Positions 17,725 to 25,402 of a DNA stretch of 64,000 bases are shown in pieces. The first letter of the stretch is position 1. Every line of letters starts with the position of its first letter. The stretch spans positions 4,312-68,311 of the forward strand of contig NZ_DAIQRQ010000024.1 of the NCBI RefSeq assembly GCF_036786105.1. Direction: 5' to 3'. Below the pieces are notes generated by a model, which was not told the origin of the DNA, searched no databases, and saw only the letters and a list, made by a program, of their open reading frames with translations. Made by a program: the position numbers and the translations under genes. Source of the DNA: Ohtaekwangia sp036786105. GTDB taxonomy: Bacteria; Bacteroidota; Bacteroidia; Cytophagales; Cyclobacteriaceae.

Positions 17725-18186
17725 TTAAAGATCAATAAAGATCTTGTGCTTTTTGTTACGAGCCGCACTCTTTATAGCCTGCTGCAGAGTGGCGTGATTA
17801 ACATTCTGTTCGGAGATAGAACGAAGGAAATCTTTCAGATCAAAAAAACTGGTTGGCTTCTCATAGAAACAGATAGCGCCTTTATTTAGCGCCTTGCGGC
17901 CATCGTAGATGGATGAGGTTGTAGAAAACATGATGATGGGCGTGTCGGTAAGCCGTTCGTGCTTTTTCAGGTAATCAAGCACCTCCCAGCCATTCATCTG
18001 CGGCATGTTGATATCAAGAAAAATAAGATCAGGGCTATCAATTGTATTTGATTCGATCTTCCGGATTAGATTAATACCATCATTCTCCCAGCGGCAAGTT
18101 GCTGATGGGCTTACTTCCTTTAAAGCTTCACAAAAAAGTTCAGCATCGTCCTGGTCATCATCAACCAGCAGTATTGTTTTTAGCAT
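17725..18186 (-). CDS. Single-domain response regulator (Rcp1-like)
   Basis: 153 residues, receiver domain only: acidic triad DDDQDD, phosphoacceptor Asp in LIFLDINMPQMNGWE, Ser/Thr switch MFSTTSS and Lys in FYEKPTSFFDL. The spaced FLDiNMP.mNGwE.L pattern is that of Rcp1-type receivers that serve phytochrome-like and PAS kinases. A basic tail follows (KSAARNKKHKIFIDL). Probably the phosphorelay partner of the double-PAS kinase immediately downstream; no output domain. Confidence 0.92.
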   Translation of the reverse strand: MLKTILLVDDDQDDAELFCEALKEVSPSATCRWENDGINLIRKIESNTIDSPDLIFLDINMPQMNGWEVLDYLKKHERLTDTPIIMFSTTSSIYDGRKALNKGAICFYEKPTSFFDLKDFLRSISEQNVNHATLQQAIKSAARNKKHKIFIDL

Positions 18187-18527
18187 TTGTAGGAGAACTC
18201 GCGGATTAATTTTAAAAAGTGCAGCTTAGTATATTACTAAAGATGTATTAATAGTACAAAGATTACTTCAAAAAAGTGCTTAACGGTCGATTAAAGGCAT
18301 AAATGATACTCAAATGTCAAATAACTTCCTGAAAGATACTGTATTTTAAGGATAATGCTGTCGGTCTGCTGCTCAGATTTCCTGCTAAGAGCAACGTTCA
18401 CAATTATCAATGCACGTTACTCTGAGACTGATCGGATTAAATCTCAAGGTATAAATCCCTGAACCGGCAGCGGTTGTTGAAATCAAATTTTAGTTGACGA
18501 ATGTATCTCACTCAAAAATCTGTGACA
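18187..18527. other. Intergenic region, no feature seen
   Basis: About 340 bp, AT-rich, without ORFs of coding character, repeats or hairpins that I can support. Confidence 0.5.
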
Positions 18528-18932
18528 TTACTTTCTTCGCGCCTTTACCTGCAACACTTTGGCCGCCGGTGCTATGGCATAAAGCTCATGTATTTCATGC
18601 CGGGTATTGATATAGAGTTTTAAACGATCTTCAGAAGGCGTTGTAGTACGCACTTCGCTCGCCAGAAACTCAAAAAACAACTCCCCCAGAAACGCAGAGG
18701 TATTAACATCTGCCGATATCAGACTTAGCGCTTCCAGTATTTCACGTTGGTTGGTATAGGATATAGTTTGATGATCACCCTCATCACTTGGATGGCTTTC
18801 TCCTAAAGATTTCACAGACAAAAATGCAATGAAATCTCCCACAGAACCCACAGATATACACAGATTAAATGCAGCAAAAGCTTCTGTGAAATTCTGTGAT
18901 TTCTGTGGGAAACAAATCAAATCCAATGACAC
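18528..18932 (-). CDS. Doubtful ORF whose N-terminus is encoded by a repeat
   Basis: A 134-codon ORF. Its first third is the translation of the palindromic CCCACAG repeat (18835-18912), while the remainder (HQTISYTNQREILEALSLIS, then TSAFLGELFFEFLASEV and a basic tail KARRK) looks like real protein. The only ATG lies at the far end of the repeat and no other Met is present. Either a small gene was overrun at its 5' end by the element, or the ORF is non-coding. No family recognised. Confidence 0.35.
   Translation of the reverse strand: MSLDLICFPQKSQNFTEAFAAFNLCISVGSVGDFIAFLSVKSLGESHPSDEGDHQTISYTNQREILEALSLISADVNTSAFLGELFFEFLASEVRTTTPSEDRLKLYINTRHEIHELYAIAPAAKVLQVKARRK
18835..18912. repeat. 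CCCACAG palindromic element, full copy
   Basis: The left arm starts TCTCCCACAGAACCCACAG and the right arm ends TCTGTGATTTCTGTGGGA, forming an imperfect inverted repeat with a central GCAGCAAAAGC. The right arm is almost identical to the element at 14245-14273. Confidence 0.75.
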
Positions 18933-19012
18933 AAAGTGTCACCAGCACTATTTTTCACTTTCAGCTTTTCGCTTTAATTTGGCGCACAAATGCAGAGATA
19001 CTATTCTGAACT

Positions 19013-19432
19013 ATGAAACGCTTTACCGCACACGCATCCATATACACATTAAGCATCGCTTTCATTTCGCTGGCTTTCGGCATGGCGGGTTGTAACCGCT
19101 GCGAGCATCCGGTATATTTTAATGTGATGTCGGTATCGACCGACTCGAAGATGGTGCTCGACCTCGATGGAGGCGAAGTGCACGAAACCTATACCGTACC
19201 GGCCGGAGCACAAGACCCTAAGAAGCCAATGAAGCTGCTCAACGGCTATTGCTCGTCTGACAGTCTCATCAACGTGAAATATACCCTCAACGGCATCGAT
19301 ACAGCTTTCGTAATAAATCGCAGGCAAGTAAAAGGGTGCCTGCTGGGCGACAAAGTAAACGGCAGGCCAGGGGTGTACTACGAAACGCGCAGGAAAGAAG
19401 AAGAACCGATCAGCTGCACGACTTGTAACTAG
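19013..19432 (+). CDS. Hypothetical lipoprotein (139 aa)
   Basis: Signal sequence with lipobox AFGMAGC, so a predicted lipoprotein. The mature part is Cys-rich (NRCEHP, NGYCSSD, VKGCLLG, SCTTCN) and otherwise strand-like. The final CTTC and the four other Cys may form disulfides or bind metal. No family recognised. It stands alone between two repeat-rich spacers. Confidence 0.7.
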   Translation: MKRFTAHASIYTLSIAFISLAFGMAGCNRCEHPVYFNVMSVSTDSKMVLDLDGGEVHETYTVPAGAQDPKKPMKLLNGYCSSDSLINVKYTLNGIDTAFVINRRQVKGCLLGDKVNGRPGVYYETRRKEEEPISCTTCN

Positions 19433-19577
19433 TTGCCGGCTTCCGGCTACGAGCTGCCAGAGATTTGGGGAGTGAGATTAACTGTGGCCGCTTCGCATAA
19501 GTATATTTTTTCTGAACGTTTCTGACATTAATCTTTCGGACATCTGACTTTCCAACTTTTCCGTCTTCCCGACTCTT
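19431..19577. repeat. Composite intergenic repeat, copy B
   Basis: GCCGGCTTCCGGCTACGAGC and AGTGAGATTAACTGTG, followed at 19536-19577 by the complement of the GTCGGGAAGACGGAAAAG module. Module order matches copy D but spacing differs. Confidence 0.55.
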
Positions 19578-19725
19578 ACAACTTACAGAAACTTTATTCG
19601 TCCAACCAACAGGTTATCAGCAAATAAATTATGCATTCATCCGTTTATAGCTGAAAGATTTTTTTCGAAACGGGATTGTTTAAGCTTCGCGGCTTGTTCA
19701 ATACTTGTAATGCTACAGGAAGCTT

Positions 19726-20094
19726 ATGGATATTTTACAAATTACCGGAACTGACGATACTCCTTCTGTAACACTGAATAAAGCAGATGGAGTTTTTGAA
19801 TTATCAGGGCGTTCGCTGCCGGAAGATGCGCTGGCATTCTATGATCCTGTTTTTAAATGGCTGAAGGCGTACGCCAACGAGCCGAATGCCACCACCGAAT
19901 TTACGTTTAAACTTGATTACTTCAATACCGCTTCATCCAAGGTAATACTCGACCTTCTGCAGTTTCTCAAAAACATCAACGGCATCCGTATCGTATGGTA
20001 CGCTGAAGACGATGACGAAGAAATCCTTGATGCCGGCAAGGAATATTCCGAACAGGTGGATGTGCCATTTGAGTTTAGAACACTTGCACAATGA
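19726..20094 (+). CDS. SiaC-like (DUF1987) regulatory phosphoprotein
   Basis: 122 residues with the DUF1987 layout: TPSVTLNKADGVFELSGRSL, PVFKWLKAYANEPNATTEF and FKLDYFNTASSKVILDLL. T68 in DYFNTASSK sits at the position phosphorylated in Pseudomonas SiaC, which binds a diguanylate cyclase and is controlled by a SiaA phosphatase and SiaB kinase. No SiaA, SiaB or GGDEF gene is nearby, so the partners would be encoded elsewhere or the protein serves another partner-switch. Cytoplasmic, monocistronic. Confidence 0.88.
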   Translation: MDILQITGTDDTPSVTLNKADGVFELSGRSLPEDALAFYDPVFKWLKAYANEPNATTEFTFKLDYFNTASSKVILDLLQFLKNINGIRIVWYAEDDDEEILDAGKEYSEQVDVPFEFRTLAQ

Positions 20095-20097
20095 AAT

Positions 20098-20265
20098 AGC
20101 TACGAGCCGCTAGATTCCAGCTGCTAGCGGTGTGAGTGTGACGCTGTATGTCACAGAATTGCACGGAAGAAAGTCTGAAAGAAATATAGTATGCGAGGCT
20201 GGCACACCCAATCTCACCCCCACACAGCCAGCGGCTCGCAGCTCGCAACCAGTAGCTACCTTACG
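20098..20265. repeat. Composite intergenic repeat, copy C, two facing arms
   Basis: The left arm (TAGCTACGAGCCGCTAG, then GCGGTGTGAGTGTGACG) and the right arm, read on the other strand (GGTAGCTACTGGTTGCGAG, then GGGGGTGAGATTGGGTGTG), face each other around a GAAAGTCTGAAAGAAAT core. Effectively a long imperfect inverted repeat. Confidence 0.6.
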
Positions 20266-20366
20266 CGCTCTCCCCTTCACATTGTCATAATCACACCCCC
20301 ATGAGATGGTTTTTGCCAGGTAATTTTGTCTTGTAAAGAAAACAAAACAACTAAATACAAGACTAT

Positions 20367-20840
20367 ATGCAAAAGATCACCACATTTCTCTGGTTCAACA
20401 ATGAAGCGGAAGAAGCTGCGAAGTTCTATACTTCTGTCTTCAAAGATTCTAAAATTATCAGCACATCTTATTATGGTGAAGGTGCCCCTTTACCAAAAGG
20501 TACGGCACTGGTGGTAACGTTTCAATTGAATGGCCAGGAGTTTATGGCGCTTAATGGCGGGCCACATTTTAAATTCACCGAAGCTATATCGCTCTCGATT
20601 GCCTGCGAAACACAGCAGGAACTGGACTACTATTGGGATAAACTTTCTGCCGGTGGCTCACAACAGCAATGCGGCTGGCTGAAAGATAAATACGGGCTGT
20701 CGTGGCAAGTGGTGCCTGCGAAATTAGGCGAATGGATGACCGACAAAGACCACACAAAATCAGATCGCGTGATGGCTGCCGTTATGAAAATGGTAAAGCT
20801 CGACATCCAAACGATGCAAGATGCCTATAACGGCAAGTAA
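20367..20840 (+). CDS. VOC/PhnB-like fold protein
   Basis: 157 residues. The start MQKITTFLWFNNEAEEAAKF, then SVFKDSKI, GEFMALNGGPHFKF-type segments (here GQEFMALNGGPHFKFTEA) and CGWLKDKYGLSWQVVP are the signature of the 3-demethylubiquinone-9 methyltransferase-like branch of the vicinal oxygen chelate superfamily. It is not a true methyltransferase. Substrate unknown. Single gene. Confidence 0.9.
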   Translation: MQKITTFLWFNNEAEEAAKFYTSVFKDSKIISTSYYGEGAPLPKGTALVVTFQLNGQEFMALNGGPHFKFTEAISLSIACETQQELDYYWDKLSAGGSQQQCGWLKDKYGLSWQVVPAKLGEWMTDKDHTKSDRVMAAVMKMVKLDIQTMQDAYNGK

Positions 20841-20861
20841 GTTATCTCTGTAACCACATCT

Positions 20862-20907
20862 GTAACACCATTCAACACATTAATATATATGCGTTGAACG
20901 GTGTTAC
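20862..20907. terminator. Hairpin between convergent genes (no T tract)
   Basis: GTAACACCATTCAACACAT and ATGCGTTGAACGGTGTTAC form a 19-bp stem with two G-T pairs around an 8-nt loop. It lacks a T run, so termination is inferred from position only. The scaffold break follows 23 nt later. Confidence 0.55.
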
Positions 20908-21085
20908 TTGTGGGTAAGTAATTAAAGCTANNNNNNNNNNNNNNNNNNNNNNNNNNNNNNNNNNNNNNNNNNNNNNNNNNNNNNNNNNNNNNNNNNNNNN
21001 NNNNNNNNNNNNNNNNNNNNNNNNNNNNNNCACATTAATATATATGCGTTGAACGGTGTTACTTGTGGGTAAGTAATTAAAGCTA
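20876..21085. other. Scaffold gap flanked by an identical 55-bp overlap
   Basis: N run at 20931-21030. The 55 bases before the gap (20876-20930) are identical to the 55 bases after it (21031-21085), as expected if two contigs sharing a k-mer-length end were joined with a default 100-N spacer. The real sequence probably continues without any gap. Confidence 0.9.
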
Positions 21086-21094
21086 AGTCTCCCT

Positions 21095-21571
21095 CTACTG
21101 TAACTTGATTAACTCGGCACGAATATTCCGGGCTGCTTCCTCGCAGAGGTTAATCTTCGCAGATATAGCTTCTACCTCTTGCTCAATTTGTTCAATAACA
21201 ATAGTCTGATTCCGTATCTGCTCTTCGCGTTCATTAGGTGTGCGCAGCAGTTGATATTGCCTGATTGTGCCGAGCTTATCTTGGGCTGCTTCCAGGTCGG
21301 CCTTAAAGATTATAAGACGGTTGCTGAATCCATCGTGTTCTGCTTCAACACTGGTTAGCGAATCTTTAAGCTGTTGTATTCTGTCTAACCGTTGCCGCAC
21401 AGCATTCTCGGTTGCGATGCGAATGGAATCTTCGCGTTGCTTTTGTTCTGCCTGGGCTCTTTCACGATTGTTGCAGGCTGCCAGCATATATACCATCATC
21501 AGTATATATATTGTATTATTCAATAATGATTGCTGGGAATAAAAAGAGCTGAACGATAGTTTGTTTTTCAT
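21095..21571 (-). CDS. Coiled-coil lipoprotein, hypothetical
   Basis: 158 residues with a hydrophobic segment and lipobox MLAAC around residue 33; the true start may be one of the internal Met codons just before it (MMVYMLAAC). The mature part is a charged coiled coil (REDSIRIATENAVRQRLDRI... QIEQEVEAISAKI). No family recognised. Probably envelope-anchored. Confidence 0.6.
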   Translation of the reverse strand: MKNKLSFSSFYSQQSLLNNTIYILMMVYMLAACNNRERAQAEQKQREDSIRIATENAVRQRLDRIQQLKDSLTSVEAEHDGFSNRLIIFKADLEAAQDKLGTIRQYQLLRTPNEREEQIRNQTIVIEQIEQEVEAISAKINLCEEAARNIRAELIKLQ

Positions 21572-21641
21572 ACAAATACATTTATAGGTAACAGTATATT
21601 TTTAGCTAATGGGTTGAATTCCGGAATACACTTTCACTATA

Positions 21642-21932
21642 CTATAGACGCTTGATTGCATAATAGGCTTTGCTTACCAGAAAGACTATCAGTCGAACAA
21701 CATTGTATACAATCAAAACAGCAATCACTGCAATACCAAATATCAGCATAACAGGAAGTGCATTTTTTGAGCTTCCGCGATAGCGAAGACCGGGAATACC
21801 GGTTTTAAGAGTAAACCCACGTGTGCCAATAGAACCATATCGCCCCCGGTAGCTGGTTGACACACCTGCGTTATTGACATTGATGCCAAGGCCTTTGCCG
21901 ATGTTGATCCGTCTTTGAAACCAGAAGCCCAT
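21642..21932 (-). CDS. DUF4236 domain protein
   Basis: 96 residues. MGFWFQRRINIGKGLGINVN, then GVSTSYRGRYGSIGTRG and KTGIPGLRYR are the full DUF4236 signature; a membrane helix follows (about 60-85). Function unknown; the family is widespread and often sits in variable genome regions. Confidence 0.88.
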   Translation of the reverse strand: MGFWFQRRINIGKGLGINVNNAGVSTSYRGRYGSIGTRGFTLKTGIPGLRYRGSSKNALPVMLIFGIAVIAVLIVYNVVRLIVFLVSKAYYAIKRL

Positions 21933-22201
21933 ACTTTGTTGTGATGCCGTTCTGAAAAATAACGCGATTCAAATCTGCCTGTAATATCATCTTCAACCAA
22001 TTCGGTTTTCCCAACAACCGTATATAGTTTCCAAAAGCCCCATGGTTATTTCCCAGTAAACAGTGTTATAGTTTTTATTAATATGGCGGACATCAACAAC
22101 AATAGCCAGGTTCTCTTCGTATACGGGCAGGTGTATCTGTCACTCCGGTACATTAGCCGAATTACCTTATATTGCATTCCGGTAGTAAACCCCTGCTAGC
22201 C

Positions 22202-22837
22202 ATGTCTGCCATTCCTGCTCGTGCTGCTGTAAAGTCATTACAAGCTTTGTCATTTATTATAGTTATCTGTGCAAGCTGCTATACTTCACCAGTAGCAGCG
22301 CAATCGCGAACCGATGAGTATCGCGATAAATACAGGCAACGACTTCGCGAAGCAGACAGCCTCATAATGAACCGAAAGCGAAACATTATCAAGAGCGATG
22401 TGCTCGGTGTGCTCGGCGGATACTTCAATGTTACCTACGAACGTCTTGCCCAAACCGCTCCGCGCAGTCTGGTGCTTACGGCAGAGTATGATATTTTCTC
22501 TTATGAAGAATTTGATTTCAGAGGTGCATCGTTTCAGCCAGGACTGCGCTATTACCTGAACAAGAACCGGCAACCTCCGGCAGGATATTATGCACAACCA
22601 TTTGCCATCTACTCTGACTACAAAGTTACCGACACCAATCAACATTACAGTGCACACATATCGCAGGTAGGTGGAGGATTGGATATCGGCTGGCAATGGG
22701 TAATTGCTAACCGGATCACAATTGATCTATACATCGGGGGTGTGTATGTAGAGACTAACATCCGTGGATCGCTAAGTCACGATGCGATCCGTTCTTTCCA
22801 GCCACTCATTGGTGTCAATGGTGGTTTTATATTTTAG
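22202..22837 (+). CDS. Secreted outer-membrane beta-barrel-like protein
   Basis: The ATG at 22202 is chosen over a TTG at 22172. A signal segment ends around PVAAQ; the mature part has a helical lead (RDKYRQRLREADSLIMNRKR) and then strand-rich sequence (GYFNVTYERLA, GLRYYLNK, DIGWQWVIANRITIDLYIGG) ending GVNGGFIF with a terminal Phe, as for an eight-stranded DUF3575-type barrel. No close family named with certainty. Confidence 0.7.
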   Translation: MSAIPARAAVKSLQALSFIIVICASCYTSPVAAQSRTDEYRDKYRQRLREADSLIMNRKRNIIKSDVLGVLGGYFNVTYERLAQTAPRSLVLTAEYDIFSYEEFDFRGASFQPGLRYYLNKNRQPPAGYYAQPFAIYSDYKVTDTNQHYSAHISQVGGGLDIGWQWVIANRITIDLYIGGVYVETNIRGSLSHDAIRSFQPLIGVNGGFIF

Positions 22838-22860
22838 TTATACCATGAGGCTATAAATGA

Positions 22861-22889
22861 AAAAGCCCTGCACATGGTGCAAGGCTTTT
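22861..22889. terminator. Bidirectional terminator
   Basis: AAAAGCCCTGCAC, ATG loop, GTGCAAGGCTTTT (one mismatch) between convergent genes, with A and T tails on either side. Confidence 0.85.
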
Positions 22890-22914
22890 CAAAGCATGTT
22901 TTGCAAGCAGTGGA

Positions 22915-23283
22915 TTACTTCACGTGTTTGCTTACGATCTTTGCAAGATCGAACATTGAAATCTGGCTCTTTCCGCCAAACACTGCTTTAAGTTTCTCAT
23001 CTCCATTGATCATGCGCTTGTTCTTCTTGTCCTGGAGATTGTTCTTTTTGATATAATCCCAGATCTTTTTCACGATCTCAGTTCTTGGCAATGCTTTCGT
23101 GCCAATCACTGCAGCGAGTGTAGCGCTGGGAGTAAGAGGTGCCATGAAAGCTGCATTAGGTTTCCGCTTCTTAGCGGGCGACTTTTTTGCTGTAGCCTTC
23201 TTGGCTGTTTTCTTTGCGGCCTTCTTAGGTGCCGACTTCTTTGCTGCTTTCTTAGCAGTTTTCTTCTTCGCTGTTTTTGCCAT
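22915..23283 (-). CDS. SWIB/MDM2 domain protein with histone H1-like lysine tail
   Basis: 122 residues. The first 45 are Lys/Ala repeats (AKKTAKKAAKKSAPKK...) like eukaryotic H1 tails or bacterial HU/Hc1-type tails. Residues about 48-122 are a SWIB domain (PLTPSATLAAVIG, LPRTEIVKKIWDYIKKNNLQ, DEKLKAVFGGKSQISMFDL). SWIB is a protein-interaction fold of chromatin remodellers, found in chlamydiae and many Bacteroidota. Likely a nucleoid-associated protein. Single gene. Confidence 0.92.
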   Translation of the reverse strand: MAKTAKKKTAKKAAKKSAPKKAAKKTAKKATAKKSPAKKRKPNAAFMAPLTPSATLAAVIGTKALPRTEIVKKIWDYIKKNNLQDKKNKRMINGDEKLKAVFGGKSQISMFDLAKIVSKHVK

Positions 23284-23445
23284 AGCGTTTCGAATTTTTT
23301 AGATGATACATTCTTATATAAGCACTAAAGTAATAAAACTTTTATCGTTACTCCAACAGCACCCTTTTACTTTTCGAAACGCGAGACTTTAACAAAGTCA
23401 ATATCGACAGGACTTTGCCGCGTTTTAGCAGGAGAAACTACTCTC

Positions 23446-23669
23446 TTTTCATTGGAGAAAACTACGCATCGCCCAATGGAATACACCTGCGAAAGTATTG
23501 CTACAACTGCGTTTTCCCAATGAAAAACGTGATTTTCCCAATGAAAACAAGGATGAAGAACTGATTTTTCATTGGAGAAACAATGTTTAGCAATCACCGC
23601 GATGGCTTGTCAGACACTTCATGATGGAGATCATAGACTATCACTTCGCAGCGATTTTCCCAATGAAAA
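23446..23669. repeat. Cluster of TTTTCCCAATGAAAA repeats
   Basis: Three copies of TTTTCCCAATGAAAA (23512-23526, 23533-23547, 23655-23669) and two of the reverse-orientation form TTTTCATTGGAGAAA (23446-23460, 23566-23580), plus a partial GCCCAATGGA at 23471. They lie in a 953-bp gene-free region (23284-24236). The short ORF across them encodes repeated FHWEN/FSNEK words and is an artefact of the repeat. Confidence 0.8.
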
Positions 23670-23705
23670 TTTTTTTTTCAGAAGAACATTTTTTTGCTGT
23701 TCATT

Positions 23706-23936
23706 AATAGCCGCAGGTTGTTGGCTGCCACCTGCTGGAGGTGTGAGTGAAATTGGGTGTGACTTTGTACTTCAACATTCGTTGATCGGTGTTTCTTGTT
23801 CGGTATTTTTTATAGCTGCCAGTTCCTGGCTACTGGCCACAAGAAAAGTATGAATTGAAGTTAGGCTGTACGTGCTGCTGCTATTTTTCTTTCGGACGTT
23901 CCGTCCTCCGGACTTCCCGACTCTTCTAACATCCGG
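23706..23936. repeat. Composite intergenic repeat, copy D
   Basis: GGCTGCCACCTGCTGGAGG, then GTGTGAGTGAAATTGGGTG, then a GCCAGTTCCTGGCTACTGGC palindrome (23816-23835) and, at 23887-23936, the complement of the GTCGGGAAGTCCGGAGG module. Confidence 0.6.
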
Positions 23937-24129
23937 CTTCATCCCAATCATGGGATTCAATGCAATCTTCGGACCGTGTACCCATGGATGCGTTGTTTCA
24001 ATTGTGAACCTTAGGCGGGCGGGGAAGGACTGGTACGTGCGCTGGAAGATATAGCATGGTTGCCGAACTTATAATAAAACCAATGTTACACAGGATCACG
24101 AAGGAGACGCAGCGTTACACCAGAAAATG

Positions 24130-24172
24130 CCAGCGGACTTCCAGACTTTCTGCCTTCCGGTTTTTCGGACTT
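24130..24172. repeat. Composite intergenic repeat, partial copy E
   Basis: CCAGCGGACTTCCAGACTTT followed by CTGCCTTCCGGTTTTTCGGA; only the GTCGGAAAG-type module is present. Confidence 0.45.
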
Positions 24173-24181
24173 ATAACAAAC

Positions 24182-24213
24182 AAAAAAGCAGAAAGCGAGT
24201 AATCACTTCCTGC
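24182..24213 (-). terminator. Terminator of the DoxX-like gene
   Basis: GCAGAAAGCGA and TCACTTCCTGC pair over 11 bp with two wobbles; AAAAAA on the plus strand gives a T run on the minus strand. Confidence 0.75.
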
Positions 24214-24236
24214 TTCTTATTTGATATATACTGACA

Positions 24237-24641
24237 CTAATCTTTGCGCAGGGGTATCAATGTACGGAGTTTGCTATCACGAAAATATAGTCCGGCCCAG
24301 ACGAGCACACCGAATATAAGAGGGAAATACAAGGGCTGGTGTGCATGCACCATTGTAGCAGTGGCACCTCCCAGGTAGCCTGTTAACAGAATCGCACCGA
24401 GTATAGCTGTGCGTGGAATTGTATAGAGAATGGTGCAGAGAGTGAGGGTGATGCCCAATGGCTGTACAAAGCTCTCGGAAAAACCGAGCTGCGTTGTTCC
24501 TTGCACGTGGTGAGCTTCACGAAAGATCTTCATGATGCCATCGGCCAACAGGAAGAGTATACACAATGCGCTGATGATGCGGCCTGTCCAAAGTGCTGCA
24601 TGAGATGGTGTTTGGGTTGCTTCAATTTTAATCGTTTCCAT
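24237..24641 (-). CDS. DoxX-like family membrane protein
   Basis: 134 residues, four membrane helices. LWTGRIISALCILFLLADGI, GFSESFVQPLGITLTLCTIL and TGYLGGATATMVHAHQPLYF match the DoxX-like (PF13564) family. Four-helix inner-membrane protein; function unknown. Followed on the same strand 47 nt upstream by the DUF1801 gene, so the two may form an operon. Confidence 0.85.
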   Translation of the reverse strand: METIKIEATQTPSHAALWTGRIISALCILFLLADGIMKIFREAHHVQGTTQLGFSESFVQPLGITLTLCTILYTIPRTAILGAILLTGYLGGATATMVHAHQPLYFPLIFGVLVWAGLYFRDSKLRTLIPLRKD

Positions 24642-24688
24642 AATCTTTATATTAGTTATAGTTAGTTACGGTATTTATTTAATACTGT

Positions 24689-25081
24689 TCATTTCTTCGC
24701 CTTGCTTGCTTTAATCGCAGCATTCTCATCGATACGTGCTTTTACGATCTTCTTTACCAGCGCTACAGGAATTGGCTCATCCATCGGGAAGCGTATGGTG
24801 CCCGTGGCAACACTATATTTCTGAACTTCTTTCGCAAAAGAATCCAGGATGGATTTACTCATTACATAAAAGCCGATGTGATTTTGTGCTACGCCAAACC
24901 CGACCAACATACCGTTGTATTTATAGGCCGGTATCTGGTAGCTGATCACTTCCTCTGCTTTGGGTGCGGCAGACCTTATGGCCTGGCGAAGTTTTTCTAC
25001 CGCCGGCAATACAGTTTCCGGTACAGTAGCCATGTACTGATCTACGGTGGTAACTTTTTCGGCTCCTTTTTTCATACCCAC
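24689..25081 (-). CDS. DUF1801 (YdhG-like) protein
   Basis: 130 residues. TVDQYMATVPETVLPAVEKL, then EEVISYQIPAYKYNGMLVGF and the C-terminal GTIRFPMDEPIPVALVKKIV are the DUF1801 signature. A Lys/Ala tail closes the protein. Small cytoplasmic fold of unknown function, sometimes iron-chaperone (frataxin)-like. The start may be the second ATG at 25075. Confidence 0.9.
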   Translation of the reverse strand: MGMKKGAEKVTTVDQYMATVPETVLPAVEKLRQAIRSAAPKAEEVISYQIPAYKYNGMLVGFGVAQNHIGFYVMSKSILDSFAKEVQKYSVATGTIRFPMDEPIPVALVKKIVKARIDENAAIKASKAKK

Positions 25082-25402
25082 TTAGTAGTTTTGTTTGATG
25101 ATGTAAAGGTATAGCAGGCATTGAAGCACTGCGTTGTGTAAAAGCGACATTTTATGGGGCGGATTCCGACATTAATTCAGGCAGGACGCCCGTGAGAACA
25201 TTTATCAATGAAAGTAATAAGACGCAAGCCGGTGACGGTCAACCGTATTAAGCGAATACGATACAAAGCGTCCGGAATCACAACGCGGTCGTCCGAACAC
25301 GGAGACGAAAATATACAGTGAAGAAGTGCATTCGTGCTTGTGTGCCGGATGAATATTTGCTGTAAATTATTAATATTACTTTCTGACCTTACGACATCAC
25401 CT
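25082..25402. other. Intergenic region before the ABC permease gene
   Basis: About 320 bp without ORF, hairpin or repeat that I can support; should hold two divergent promoters. Confidence 0.45.

Noticed and set aside
23367..23597. ORF with FHWEN/FSNEK repeats
   Set aside because: Encoded by the TTTTCCCAATGAAAA cluster; no protein-like composition outside the repeats.
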